Shown here piece by piece: positions 1 through 7,746 of a DNA stretch of 10,351 nucleotides. The notes beneath the pieces were generated by a model, which did no database searches, was not told the origin of the DNA, and saw only the letters and a program-made list of their open reading frames with translations. The DNA is taken from the NCBI GenBank assembly GCA_964406375.1, contig CAYORM010000095.1, forward strand, positions 1 to 10,351. The letters run 5' to 3'. The stretch is from CAYORM01 sp964406375 (GTDB lineage: Bacteria > Pseudomonadota > Alphaproteobacteria > DSM-16000 > Inquilinaceae). Every line of letters starts with the position of its first letter. Within the stretch, counting starts at the first letter, position 1. Position numbers and translations under genes: made by a program.

Positions 1-1
1 T

Positions 2-667
2 GGCTACGGCACGGCGTCGGGCCACATCTACGCCCCGCACAACCTCGTCTACAGCGTGATCGGGGCCTCGCTGCTGTGGGTGTGCTGGTTCGGCTTCAAC
101 GCCGGCTCGTCGCTGGCGGCGGGCGCGACCGCCGGCATGGCGATGGTCGTCACGCAGATCGCCTCGGCCGCGGCCGGCCTTGCCTGGATGGCCTCCGAAT
201 GGCTCAGCAAGGGCAAGCCGAGCATCCTCGGCATCATCTCCGGTGCCGTCGCCGGCCTCGTCGCGATCACGCCGGCGGCGGGCTTCGTCGCGCCGGGCGG
301 CGCGCTCATCATCGGTCTCGCCTCGGGCGTCATCTGCTACATCGCCTCGACCAGCATCAAGCGGGCGCTGGGCTATGACGACTCGCTCGACGTGTTCGGC
401 GTGCACGGTGTCGGCGGTATCGTCGGCGCGGTCCTGACCGGCGTCTTCGCCAGCCCGGCGATCAATGAGGCGGGTGCGGGCCTGCTCTACGGCAATCCCG
501 GCCAGCTCTGGATCCAGATCAAGAGTGTGCTCATCAGCATCGTCTGGAGCGGCGTCGCGACCGCGGTCATCCTGCTGGTCGTCCGGGCGCTGATGGGGCT
601 GCGCGTCTCCGAGGAGGCCGAGCGCGACGGGCTCGACCTCGCCCTGCACGGCGAGACGGTGCAGTAA
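2..667 (+). CDS. amtB: Ammonium transporter AmtB, C-terminal part (5' end outside window)
   Basis: Inner-membrane channel of the Amt/Mep/Rh family that takes up ammonium. The reading frame is open from base 2, so about 221 C-terminal residues are present and the N-terminal half is missing. The frame shows the family segment WFGFNAGS (bases 86-109), then GAVAGLVAITPAAGF, then DVFGVHGVGGIVG. The His in GVHGVGG (bases 404-406) corresponds to the second pore histidine (H318 of E. coli AmtB); the first pore His lies upstream of the window. Several hydrophobic stretches fit the last half of the eleven helices. The cytoplasmic tail GLRVSEEAERDGLDLALHGE is the conserved region that in this family contacts the PII protein GlnK. 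glnK usually sits just upstream of amtB, but that side is not visible. The gene converges with gap and is followed by strong hairpins. Family assignment is secure. Confidence 0.96.
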   Translation, partial: GYGTASGHIYAPHNLVYSVIGASLLWVCWFGFNAGSSLAAGATAGMAMVVTQIASAAAGLAWMASEWLSKGKPSILGIISGAVAGLVAITPAAGFVAPGGALIIGLASGVICYIASTSIKRALGYDDSLDVFGVHGVGGIVGAVLTGVFASPAINEAGAGLLYGNPGQLWIQIKSVLISIVWSGVATAVILLVVRALMGLRVSEEAERDGLDLALHGETVQ

Positions 668-684
668 CGAGGCCGCATGCGAGA

Positions 685-710
685 ACGGGCGGCCCGATCG
701 GGCCGCCCGT
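685..710. repeat. 26-bp perfect palindrome after amtB
   Basis: The arms ACGGGCGGCCC and GGGCCGCCCGT flank a central GATC, so the 26 bases are a perfect palindrome. It begins 17 bases after the amtB stop. As RNA it would form an 11-bp GC-rich stem on either strand. No T-run follows on either side, so it is not a canonical intrinsic terminator; it may pause polymerase or protect the amtB 3' end. Role is inferred. Confidence 0.6.
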
Positions 711-714
711 CCGT

Positions 715-730
715 CCGATCCGAGGATCGG
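715..730. repeat. Short inverted repeat between amtB and gap
   Basis: CCGATCC and GGATCGG are separated by two bases (GA). The same GGATCGG/CCGATCC words recur in the outer part of the hairpin at 748-777, so the two structures could exchange strands. No known function; probably part of the bidirectional 3'-end region of the convergent genes. Confidence 0.4.
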
Positions 731-747
731 TTGAGGTGGAGGAGGGG

Positions 748-782
748 GGATCGGCGCCCGGCGACGGGCGCCGATCCTTTTT
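748..782 (+). terminator. Intrinsic terminator of amtB
   Basis: A perfect 13-bp stem (748-760 pairing with 765-777) is closed by a GCGA tetraloop of the GNRA type and followed directly by five T residues (778-782) on the + strand. This is the standard rho-independent layout and points to termination of amtB transcripts. On the - strand the stem is followed by CCCCTCC rather than T residues, so it is a poorer terminator for gap, although the hairpin could still form there. Confidence 0.85.
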
Positions 783-799
783 CGTGCGACCGCGTGGCC

Positions 800-1807
800 T
801 TACTTCGCCGCCATCATGGCGGCCACCGTGTCGCCCATGCGGTTCGAGAAGCCCCACTCATTGTCGTACCAGCTCAGCACCCGCACCAGGGTGCCGTCGA
901 TCACCTTCGTCTCGTTCAGGGCGAAGATTGAGGAGCGGGTGTCATGATTGAAATCGCTCGACACCAGCGGCTCGTCATAGGCGCCGAGGATGCCCTTGAG
1001 CCGGCCTTCGGCCGCCGCCGTGATCGCCGCGTTCACCTCTTCCGCCGTCGTCGGGCGGCTGGCGACGAACTTGAAGTCGACGACCGAGACGTTCGGGCTG
1101 GGCACGCGGATCGAGGTGCCGTCAAGCTTGCCCTTGAGTGCCGGCAGCACCTTGCCGATCGCCTTGGCCGCGCCAGTCGAGGTCGGGATGATGTTGAGCG
1201 CGGCGGCCCGGGCGCGGTGCAGGTCCTTGTGCATCGTGTCGACGATGCGCTGGTCGCCCGTATAGCTGTGGATGGTCGTCATGAAGCCGCGCTCAATCCC
1301 GATCGCGTCCTGCAGGACTGCAGCCACCGGGGCGAGGCAGTTGGTCGTGCAGGAGGCGTTCGAGACGATCTGGTGGGCGGCGGTCAGCTGATCGTGATTG
1401 ATGCCGTAGACGACCGTCAGATCCTCGTCGGTCGCCGGCGCCGAAATCAGCACCTTCTTGGCCCCGGCCGCGATGTGCTTGGCCGCGTCGTCGCGCTTGG
1501 TGAAGATGCCCGAGCATTCCAGCGCCACGTCAACGCCCAGCTCTCCCCAGGGCAGGGCGGCCGGATCACGCTGCTGCAGCGTCTTGATGCTGCGGCCGCC
1601 GACGATGAGGGCGCCATCGGCCACCCCCACCTCGAACGGTGCGCGGCCATGGACGCTGTCATACTTCAGGAGATGCGCGTTGGTCTTTCCATCGGCGAGG
1701 TCGTTGATCGCGACCACCTCGATGTCGGAACGGCCGGACTCGACGAGGGCGCGCAGGACCAGCCGACCGATGCGGCCGAACCCGTTTATGGCGACCTTGA
1801 TGGCCAT
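800..1807 (-). CDS. gap: Glyceraldehyde-3-phosphate dehydrogenase, type I
   Basis: Cytosolic enzyme that oxidises and phosphorylates glyceraldehyde 3-phosphate to 1,3-bisphosphoglycerate using NAD+, in glycolysis and, in reverse, gluconeogenesis. The 335-residue length is normal. The N-terminal Rossmann motif GFGRIGR is at residues 9-15 and the catalytic signature ASCTTNCLAP at 151-160, with nucleophile Cys153 and partner His180 in TTIHSYTGDQ. Asp36 in AINDL lies about where NAD-preferring enzymes carry an acidic residue, so NAD specificity is inferred. The ATG at 1807 is preceded by a good GGAGG. The gene lies 35 bp downstream of tkt on the same strand, so a tkt-gap transcript is likely. pgk, which often follows gap in alphaproteobacteria, is absent here; the next gene is the convergent amtB. 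Confidence 0.97.
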   Translation of the reverse strand: MAIKVAINGFGRIGRLVLRALVESGRSDIEVVAINDLADGKTNAHLLKYDSVHGRAPFEVGVADGALIVGGRSIKTLQQRDPAALPWGELGVDVALECSGIFTKRDDAAKHIAAGAKKVLISAPATDEDLTVVYGINHDQLTAAHQIVSNASCTTNCLAPVAAVLQDAIGIERGFMTTIHSYTGDQRIVDTMHKDLHRARAAALNIIPTSTGAAKAIGKVLPALKGKLDGTSIRVPSPNVSVVDFKFVASRPTTAEEVNAAITAAAEGRLKGILGAYDEPLVSSDFNHDTRSSIFALNETKVIDGTLVRVLSWYDNEWGFSNRMGDTVAAMMAAK

Positions 1808-1815
1808 GGGATGTA

Positions 1816-1820
1816 CCTCC
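1816..1820 (-). promoter_or_regulatory. Ribosome binding site of gap
   Basis: GGAGG on the - strand with an 8-base spacer to the ATG at 1807. It lies inside the short tkt-gap spacer and fixes the gap start, giving the N-terminus MAIKVAINGFGRIG. Confidence 0.8.
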
Positions 1821-1842
1821 GATAGGGTTCGCTTGCGGGAAA

Positions 1843-3837
1843 TCAGAGCCGGGCGGTCGCAGCGCCGATCACGGCCTCCGGTGTGATGCCGAAATGGGCG
1901 TAGAGCTCCTGATAGGGGCCGGAGGCGCCGAACCCTGACATGCCGATGAAGGCGCCGTCCGGGCCGATATAGCGGTCCCAGCCCATCCGGACGCCGGCCT
2001 CGATGGCGATGCGGACGGCGTTGCCGCCCAGCACCCGGCGCCGATAGTCCGAACTCTGCCGGTCGAACAGCTCCAGGCAGGGGGCGGAGACGAGGCGCGT
2101 GGGGATGCCATCGGCCTCGAGGGCCTCGCGCGCCGCCTGGGCGATGGCGACTTCCGACCCGGTGGCGATCAGCACCACGCGGGCCGGCCGCGCCGAATCC
2201 TCCAGCACATAGGCGCCGCGCGCCGTCAGGTTCTCGGCCGTGGCGTGGCGATGCCGCAGTGTCGGCAGGTTCTGGCGGGTCAGCGCCAGCACCGACGGGC
2301 TGTCCTGCGTCTCGAGCGCGACCTGCCAGGCCTCGGCCGTCTCGACCGCATCGCAGGGGCGGAAGACGAGCAGGTTCGGCATCGCGCGGAGCGAGGCGAT
2401 GTGCTCGACCGGCTGATGGGTCGGTCCGTCCTCGCCGAGGCCGATCGAATCATGCGTCATCACATAGATCACCCGACGCCGCATCAGGGCGGAGAGCCGG
2501 ATGGCGCCACGGGCATAATCGCTGAAGGTCAGGAAGGTGCCGCCGAAGGGGATGACCCCGCCATGCAGCGCCATGCCGTTCATCGCCGCGGCCATGCCGT
2601 GCTCGCGCACGCCGAAGCGGATGTAACGGCCACCATAGGCGCCGGGCGCGATGTCGACCGCCTCCTTGGTGCGGGTATTATTCGATGGCGTCAGGTCGGC
2701 CGACCCGCCGACCATCTCCGGCACGCGGGGCATCAGCAGCTCGAGCACCCGCCCGGAGGCGACTCGGGTCGCCATCGACGGCTTCTCGCGCGCGATCTCC
2801 GCCTTGAACGCGGCGAAGGCACCGTCGAGCCCTGCGGGCAACGCGCCTTCCATCGCCTGCAGGAAGGCGTGACGCGTCTCGGCCGGCGTCTCCTTCAGGC
2901 GTTCGGTCCAGGCCAGGCGCTCCTCGCGTCCGCGGCGGCCCGCCGCCCGCCAGGCCTCGACGATCGGCTCGGGGATGACGAAGGGCGCATGCGGCCAGCC
3001 CAGCGCCTCGCGCGTCGCCGCCACCTCATCCTTGCCCAGCGGCGAGCCGTGCACGTCCTTGGTCCCCTGCTTGTTGGGGGCGCCCCGGCCGATGACGGTC
3101 CGGCAGGCGATCAGGCTCGGCCGCGGATCGGCGACCGCCTCGCTCATCGCCGCCTCGAGCGCCGCCATGTCGTGCCCGTCGACCGCCTGAACATGCCAGC
3201 CATAGGCTTCGAAGCGCTTGGCGGTATCGTCGGAGAAGGACAGCCTGGTCTCGCCGTCGATCGAGATGCCGTTGTCGTCATAAAGGACGATCAGCCGACC
3301 CAGCTTCAGATGGCCGGCCAGCGAGCACGCCTCGTGGCTGACGCCTTCCATCAGGTCGCCATCCGAGGCGATGGTCCAGACGCGATGGTCGACGATCCCA
3401 TCGCCGAACCGGGCGTTGAGCATGCGCTCGGCGAGGGCGAAGCCGACGGCGTTCGAGATGCCCTGGCCGAGCGGGCCCGTCGTCGTCTCGATGCCGGCCT
3501 CGACATCGACCTCGGGATGGCCGGCGGTGTGGCTGCCGAGCTGCCGGAAGCGCTTGAGCTCGTCGAGGCTGATCTTCTTGTAACCGGTCAGCCAAGCCAG
3601 GGCGTAGAGCAACATCGAGCCATGGCCAGCGGACAATATGAACCGGTCACGGTCGTGCCAGCCGGGAAACTCGGCATCGTAACGCAGGAACTTGGTGAAC
3701 AGCACCGTGGCGACATCGGCCATGCCCATCGGCATGCCGGGATGGCCGCTCTTGGCGGCTTCCACCGCGTCCATCGCGAGGACCCGGATGGCATTGGCCA
3801 TCTCGAGCGGCGTCGGGGGCGTACTGGGCGCTGTCAT
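1843..3837 (-). CDS. tkt: Transketolase
   Basis: Thiamine diphosphate enzyme that moves two-carbon units between sugar phosphates (xylulose 5-phosphate to ribose 5-phosphate or erythrose 4-phosphate) in the pentose phosphate pathway. It has 664 residues, the usual bacterial length. Visible landmarks are His32 in SGHPGMPMG, GHGSM at 71-75, the ThDP/metal motif SDGDLMEG at 158-165 ending in Asn189 of YDDNG, His263 in KDVHGSPLG, the cofactor-activating Glu412 in GVREHGMAA, and His474 in GEDGPTHQPVEH. Positions agree closely with E. coli TktA as I remember it. The ATG at 3837 has only a weak GGAA (3844-3847) six bases upstream. It lies between purB, 156 bp upstream, and gap, 35 bp downstream, all on one strand. 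With no phosphoribulokinase or Rubisco gene in view, a housekeeping role is more likely than a dedicated Calvin-cycle role. Confidence 0.97.
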   Translation of the reverse strand: MTAPSTPPTPLEMANAIRVLAMDAVEAAKSGHPGMPMGMADVATVLFTKFLRYDAEFPGWHDRDRFILSAGHGSMLLYALAWLTGYKKISLDELKRFRQLGSHTAGHPEVDVEAGIETTTGPLGQGISNAVGFALAERMLNARFGDGIVDHRVWTIASDGDLMEGVSHEACSLAGHLKLGRLIVLYDDNGISIDGETRLSFSDDTAKRFEAYGWHVQAVDGHDMAALEAAMSEAVADPRPSLIACRTVIGRGAPNKQGTKDVHGSPLGKDEVAATREALGWPHAPFVIPEPIVEAWRAAGRRGREERLAWTERLKETPAETRHAFLQAMEGALPAGLDGAFAAFKAEIAREKPSMATRVASGRVLELLMPRVPEMVGGSADLTPSNNTRTKEAVDIAPGAYGGRYIRFGVREHGMAAAMNGMALHGGVIPFGGTFLTFSDYARGAIRLSALMRRRVIYVMTHDSIGLGEDGPTHQPVEHIASLRAMPNLLVFRPCDAVETAEAWQVALETQDSPSVLALTRQNLPTLRHRHATAENLTARGAYVLEDSARPARVVLIATGSEVAIAQAAREALEADGIPTRLVSAPCLELFDRQSSDYRRRVLGGNAVRIAIEAGVRMGWDRYIGPDGAFIGMSGFGASGPYQELYAHFGITPEAVIGAATARL

Positions 3838-3942
3838 CGATCGTTCCGGAGCTGTCGGGGCACGCGGCCCGGCTGTCCCGGACCGGGCGCACCATGCAAC
3901 CGGCCGCCGCGGGCGTCAATCGAGGCCCGTGGGCCGTCTGTC

Positions 3943-3960
3943 GCCGCCCGGCCGGGCGGC
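3943..3960. repeat. 18-bp GC palindrome in the purB-tkt spacer
   Basis: GCCGCCCGG is followed directly by its reverse complement CCGGGCGGC. A second copy of the word CCGCCCGGCC lies at 3984-3993, against the purB stop codon. In a purB transcript the GGCCGGGCGG just after the stop could therefore pair either locally or with the palindrome about 25 bases downstream. No T-run follows, so this is at best a weak or factor-dependent terminator. The rest of the 156-bp spacer shows no gene and no promoter I can call with confidence. Confidence 0.4.
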
Positions 3961-3993
3961 AGGGAGGGCTCCCGGAGGGTCGGCCGCCCGGCC

Positions 3994-5292
3994 TCAGGCA
4001 GCCGCGAGAACCCGGTCGAAGATGGTATCGACATGGGCGGTGTAGACGCCATAGTCGAAGATGGCGTCGAGGGCCTCGGCCGACAGCGCGGCGGCGACCT
4101 CGGGGTCGGCCGCCAGCCGCTCGCGGAACTGCCCGCCTTCATGCCAGGTCGCCATCGCGTTGCGCTGGACGGCCGCATAGGCGGCCTCGCGGCTCATCCC
4201 CGCCTGGGTGAGGGCGAGGAGCGCGCGTTGGGAGAAGACGAGCCCACCGAGCGCCTCGAGATTGGCCCGCATCCGCTCGGGATAGACGACGAGCCGGTCG
4301 ACGACAGAGGCGAGCCGGCTCAGCGCGAAATCGAGGGCGATGGTCGCATCCGGCGCGAAGACGCGCTCGACCGAGGAATGGCTGATGTCGCGCTCGTGCC
4401 ACAGGGTCACGTTCTCGAGCGCGGGCGTGACGGCGGCGCGGACGATGCGGGCGAGACCGGTGAGATTCTCGGTCAGCACCGGGTTGCGCTTGTGCGGCAT
4501 CGCCGAGGAACCCTTCTGCCCCGCATGGAAGAACTCCTCGGCCTCTCGCAGCTCGGTGCGCTGCAGATGGCGGATCTCCGTCGCCAGATTCTCGACGGAG
4601 GATGCGACGACGCCGAACACCGCGAACGCCATGGCGTGGCGGTCGCGCGGGATGACCTGCGTCGAATGCGGCTCGACCGCGAGCCCGAGCGCCGCCGCGA
4701 CATGCGCCTCGACCCGGGGATCGACGGTCGCGAAGGTGCCGACGGGGCCGGAGATCGCACAGGTCGCGACCTCGGCACGGGCCGAGACCAGCCGGTCGCG
4801 GGCGCGGCGGAAGGCCGCCCAATGGCCCAGCAGCTTGAGCCCGAAGGTCGTCGGCTCGGCATGGATACCGTGGCTGCGGCCGACGGTGAGCGTGTGGCGG
4901 TGCTCTTCTGCCCGCCGGCGCAGCGCCGCCAGCAGCACATCGACATCGGCGATCAGCAGGTCGATCGCCTGGGTCATCTGCACCGCGAGGGTGGTGTCGA
5001 GCACGTCCGACGAGGTCATGCCCTGATGGACGAAGCGTGCCTCCGGCCCGACATGCTCGGCGAGGTTGGTGAGGAAGGCGATGACGTCGTGGCGGGTTTC
5101 GCGCTCGATCTCGTCGATCCGCGCGACGTCGAAGCCGCCGCGGGTCTTGACCGCCTCGACGGCCGAGGCCGGCACGGTACCCAGCTCGGCCATCGCCTCG
5201 AGGGCGGCGATCTCGATCGCCAGCCAGATCCGGTAGCGGTTCTCCGGCTCCCAGATGCGGCTCATCGCCTCTCGGCTGTAGCGCGGAATCAT
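3994..5292 (-). CDS. purB: Adenylosuccinate lyase
   Basis: Fumarase/aspartase-superfamily enzyme acting twice in purine synthesis: it removes fumarate from SAICAR to give AICAR, and from adenylosuccinate to give AMP. From the ATG at 5292 the protein has 432 residues and begins MIPRYSREAMSRIWEPENRYRIW, the usual start of this subfamily. An in-frame TTG at 5313 would add seven residues, but GGGAG seven bases before the ATG favours the shorter form. Landmarks are His68 in TRHDVIAF, GMTSSD at 92-97, catalytic His141 in GRSHGIHAEP, and the lyase signature GSSAMPHKRNP at 261-271 carrying the catalytic serine. His68 and His141 match the numbering of Bacillus PurB from memory. The gene is on the same strand as tkt, 156 bp upstream of it; whether they share a transcript is unclear. 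Confidence 0.96.
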   Translation of the reverse strand: MIPRYSREAMSRIWEPENRYRIWLAIEIAALEAMAELGTVPASAVEAVKTRGGFDVARIDEIERETRHDVIAFLTNLAEHVGPEARFVHQGMTSSDVLDTTLAVQMTQAIDLLIADVDVLLAALRRRAEEHRHTLTVGRSHGIHAEPTTFGLKLLGHWAAFRRARDRLVSARAEVATCAISGPVGTFATVDPRVEAHVAAALGLAVEPHSTQVIPRDRHAMAFAVFGVVASSVENLATEIRHLQRTELREAEEFFHAGQKGSSAMPHKRNPVLTENLTGLARIVRAAVTPALENVTLWHERDISHSSVERVFAPDATIALDFALSRLASVVDRLVVYPERMRANLEALGGLVFSQRALLALTQAGMSREAAYAAVQRNAMATWHEGGQFRERLAADPEVAAALSAEALDAIFDYGVYTAHVDTIFDRVLAAA

Positions 5293-5299
5293 GGCGGCA

Positions 5300-5304
5300 C
5301 TCCC
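5300..5304 (-). promoter_or_regulatory. Ribosome binding site deciding the purB start
   Basis: GGGAG on the - strand, seven bases before the ATG at 5292. It lies downstream of the alternative TTG at 5313 and so supports the ATG as the true start. Confidence 0.7.
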
Positions 5305-5330
5305 GGATCGCAAAGCACGGCCGCCGTCTT

Positions 5331-5365
5331 AAGAAGCGGCGGCGGGCCGCACAACCCGCCGCCGC
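5331..5365 (-). terminator. Hairpin terminator after the copper ATPase gene
   Basis: An 11-bp perfect stem (GCGGCGGCGGG at 5336-5346 with CCCGCCGCCGC at 5355-5365) has an 8-base loop. On the - strand it is followed by TTCTT, a short imperfect T-run. It begins 10 bases after the ATPase stop codon and lies 44 bases upstream of the purB start codon, so it likely separates the two transcripts. A second, mutually exclusive 7-bp stem (5320-5326 with 5337-5343) shares its distal arm. The purB promoter would have to lie in or near this same 82-bp spacer, or purB depends on read-through. Confidence 0.65.
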
Positions 5366-5374
5366 GCAGGGCAG

Positions 5375-7702
5375 CTACGGCGCAGCCGCAGGCGCGCCCG
5401 CAGCCCCGCTTTCGGCCTGCCCGTCCACCCCGCGCAGACGGGTGGTGCGCAGCCGCAGCGCATTGCCGACCACGCTGACTGACGACAAGGCCATCGCCGC
5501 GGCGGCGAGCACCGGCGACAGCAGGATGCCGAAGAGCGGGTAGAGCAGGCCCGCCGCGACCGGCACGCCGGCTGCGTTATAGACAAAGGCGAAGACGAGG
5601 TTCTGCCGGATGTTCCGCATCGTCGCGCGCGACAGGTGGCGGGCGGCGACGATACCGCCGAGGTCTCCCGACAGGAGGGTGACGCCCGCGCTCTCCATCG
5701 CGACATCAGCCCCGGTGCCCATGGCGATACCGACATCGGCGGTCGCAAGGGCCGGGGCGTCGTTGACGCCGTCGCCGACCATGGCGACGACCCGGCCTTC
5801 GGCCTTGAGGGCGGCGACGATCTCGCTCTTGCGGTCGGGCAGCACTTCGGCGTGGATCTCGTCGATGCCCAGCCGCCGGCCGATCGCCGCCGCCGTCACC
5901 CGATTGTCGCCGGTGAGCATGACGATGCGCAGCCCCGCCGACCGCAGCGCCGCGAGTGCCGCCGGCGTCGTCGGCTTCACCGGATCGGCGATGCCGATGG
6001 CGCCAGCCAGCCTGTCGTCCATGGCAAGGAAGATGACCGTCGCGCCGTCGCGTCGCAGCGCGTCCGCCTCGGCCGCCATGCTCTCAGTCGCGACACCCGC
6101 CTCGCGCAGATAGGCGTCGCTGCCGATCAGCACCCGCCGGCCACCGACCAGCCCTGTCGCGCCGCGCCCCGTCGGGGAATCGAACTCCGAGACCGCCTGC
6201 AGCGGCAGGCCGCGCGCCTCGGCGGCCTCGACGACCGCCCGGGCCAGCGGATGCTCGCTGGGACGTTCCACCGCGGCGGCAAGGGCCAGCAGCTCCGTTT
6301 CGTCCACGGCCGGTGCCGGACGCAGGGCGGTGACCGCCGGCCGGCCCTCGGTCAGTGTGCCGGTCTTGTCGACGACGATCGTATCGACGCGCTCGAGCCG
6401 CTCCAGTGCCTCGGCATCGCGCACCAGCACGCCGAGCCGCGCTCCGCGCCCGATGCCGACCATGATCGACATCGGCGTCGCGAGGCCGAGCGCGCAGGGA
6501 CAGGCGATGATCAGAACCGCGACGGCGGCGAGGAGACCGTGGGCGAGCCGCGGCTCCGGGCCCCAGATCGACCAGGCGGCGAAGGCCGCGACGGCCACCG
6601 CGATGACCGCCGGGACGAACCAGGCCGAGACACGGTCGGCCAGACGCTGGATCGGCGCCCGGCTGCGCTGCGCCCGCGCCACCAGATCGACGATGCGGGC
6701 CAGCATGGTCTCGCTGCCGACGCGCTCGGCCCGCATGACGAGGCCGCCGGTCCCGTTCAGCGTGCCGCCGACGAGCGGGGCGCCGGGCTCCTTCGTGACC
6801 GGGAGGGACTCGCCGGTCACCATGGATTCGTCGACCGTGCTGCGGCCCTCCAGGACGATGCCGTCAACCGGCACCGTTTCGCCCGGCCGCACGCGCAGCC
6901 GGTCGCCCGGATGGATCAGCGCGACCTCGACATCGGTCTCTGCATCGTCCTTGCCGATCCGCCGGGCGGTCTTCGGCGACAGGTCGAGCAGCGCCCGGAT
7001 CGCACCCGAGGTGCGCTCGCGCGCCCGTAATTCGAGGACCTGGCCGAGAAGGACGAGCACGGTGATGACGGCGGCGGCCTCGAAATAGACGGCCACCGAG
7101 CCGTCCATCGCGCGGAAGGCGTCGGGGAAGAGGCCGGGGGCCAGCACCGCGACTACGCTGTAGATCCAGGCGACCCCGGTGCCCATCGCGATGAGCGTGA
7201 ACATGTTGAGATGGCCGGTCCGCACCGAGCGCCAGCCCCGCTCAAAGAAGGGCCAGCCCGCCCACCAGACGACCGGAGTCGCCAGGACGAGCTGCAGCCA
7301 GCCCGAGATCCCGGCGCCGATCCAGTGATCGAGCCCGGCGAAGTGACCACCCATGTCCAGGAGGAACACGGGCAGGGCGAGCACGAACCCGATCGCGAGG
7401 CGCCGCGTCATGTCGGTCAGCTCGGCACTCGGCCCCGTCTCTGCGGTCGCGACCAGCGGCTCCAGCGCCATGCCGCAGATCGGGCAGGCGCCGGGGCCGA
7501 TCTGCTTCACCTCCGGATGCATCGGACAGGTGAAGATCGTGCCTTCGGGCACGTCGCGGGGTGACTGTGGCGGGCCCGCGTGATGGCCGGCTTGGCCGTG
7601 ATGGGTGCAGTGACCGCCTGCACCATCATGATGATGCCCGTGCCCGTTCTGGGTGGGCGTGTGCCGACCATGGTGCCCGCAGGCGGATCCCGAGCCACTC
7701 AT
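5375..7702 (-). CDS. copA: Cu+-exporting P1B-type ATPase with His-rich N-terminus
   Basis: Inner-membrane pump that uses ATP to expel Cu+ from the cytoplasm. The 775-residue protein begins with a His-rich tail (12 His and 2 Cys in residues 1-45), then a short Cys/His metal-binding module at about 57-82 (C59, M61, H62, C73, C76), in place of the usual ferredoxin-like GMTCxxC domain. Eight membrane helices follow. Core motifs are TGES 296-299 (actuator), CPC 401-403 in the transport helix, DKTGT with phosphorylated Asp445, SEHPLA 482-487, and GDGVND 643-648. Tyr708-Asn709 and Met737 with Ser740-Ser741 in the last helices fit the Cu+ (P1B-1) signature. The ATG at 7702 has GGGGA eight bases upstream. 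A CueR/HmrR-like promoter precedes the gene and a hairpin follows it, so it is probably a single-gene unit. Silver transport is possible too. No copper regulator or chaperone gene is in the window. Confidence 0.94.
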   Translation of the reverse strand: MSGSGSACGHHGRHTPTQNGHGHHHDGAGGHCTHHGQAGHHAGPPQSPRDVPEGTIFTCPMHPEVKQIGPGACPICGMALEPLVATAETGPSAELTDMTRRLAIGFVLALPVFLLDMGGHFAGLDHWIGAGISGWLQLVLATPVVWWAGWPFFERGWRSVRTGHLNMFTLIAMGTGVAWIYSVVAVLAPGLFPDAFRAMDGSVAVYFEAAAVITVLVLLGQVLELRARERTSGAIRALLDLSPKTARRIGKDDAETDVEVALIHPGDRLRVRPGETVPVDGIVLEGRSTVDESMVTGESLPVTKEPGAPLVGGTLNGTGGLVMRAERVGSETMLARIVDLVARAQRSRAPIQRLADRVSAWFVPAVIAVAVAAFAAWSIWGPEPRLAHGLLAAVAVLIIACPCALGLATPMSIMVGIGRGARLGVLVRDAEALERLERVDTIVVDKTGTLTEGRPAVTALRPAPAVDETELLALAAAVERPSEHPLARAVVEAAEARGLPLQAVSEFDSPTGRGATGLVGGRRVLIGSDAYLREAGVATESMAAEADALRRDGATVIFLAMDDRLAGAIGIADPVKPTTPAALAALRSAGLRIVMLTGDNRVTAAAIGRRLGIDEIHAEVLPDRKSEIVAALKAEGRVVAMVGDGVNDAPALATADVGIAMGTGADVAMESAGVTLLSGDLGGIVAARHLSRATMRNIRQNLVFAFVYNAAGVPVAAGLLYPLFGILLSPVLAAAAMALSSVSVVGNALRLRTTRLRGVDGQAESGAAGAPAAAP

Positions 7703-7722
7703 GTTGCAGATCCCCGATCGCC

Positions 7723-7739
7723 GGCTCCTCGATGGAGCC
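7723..7739. repeat. Small hairpin in the copA leader
   Basis: GGCTCC and GGAGCC flank a five-base loop, and the stem extends by two more pairs if one bulged C is allowed. It sits in the untranslated leader between the predicted -10 region and the ribosome binding site of the copper ATPase gene. Function unknown; it could shape leader stability or be chance in GC-rich DNA. Confidence 0.35.
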
Positions 7740-7746
7740 CGGACCT

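Noticed and set aside
944..1825. A 293-codon open frame antisense to gap
   Set aside because: Same composition artefact, with no domain; gap itself is unmistakable.
5293..5313. TTG start for purB seven codons upstream
   Set aside because: The ribosome binding site GGGAG lies between the TTG and the ATG, and family members start at the MIPRYS methionine.
2245..5478. A 1077-codon open frame on the + strand across tkt and purB
   Set aside because: It runs antisense to two clear enzymes and through their spacer. Its product is rich in Arg, Gly, Asp and His with no recognisable domain, as expected when GC-rich codons are read backwards.
5636..7030. A 464-codon open frame antisense to the copper ATPase gene
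   Set aside because: Low-complexity Arg/Asp/Gly-rich product with no domain; a shadow of the real gene.
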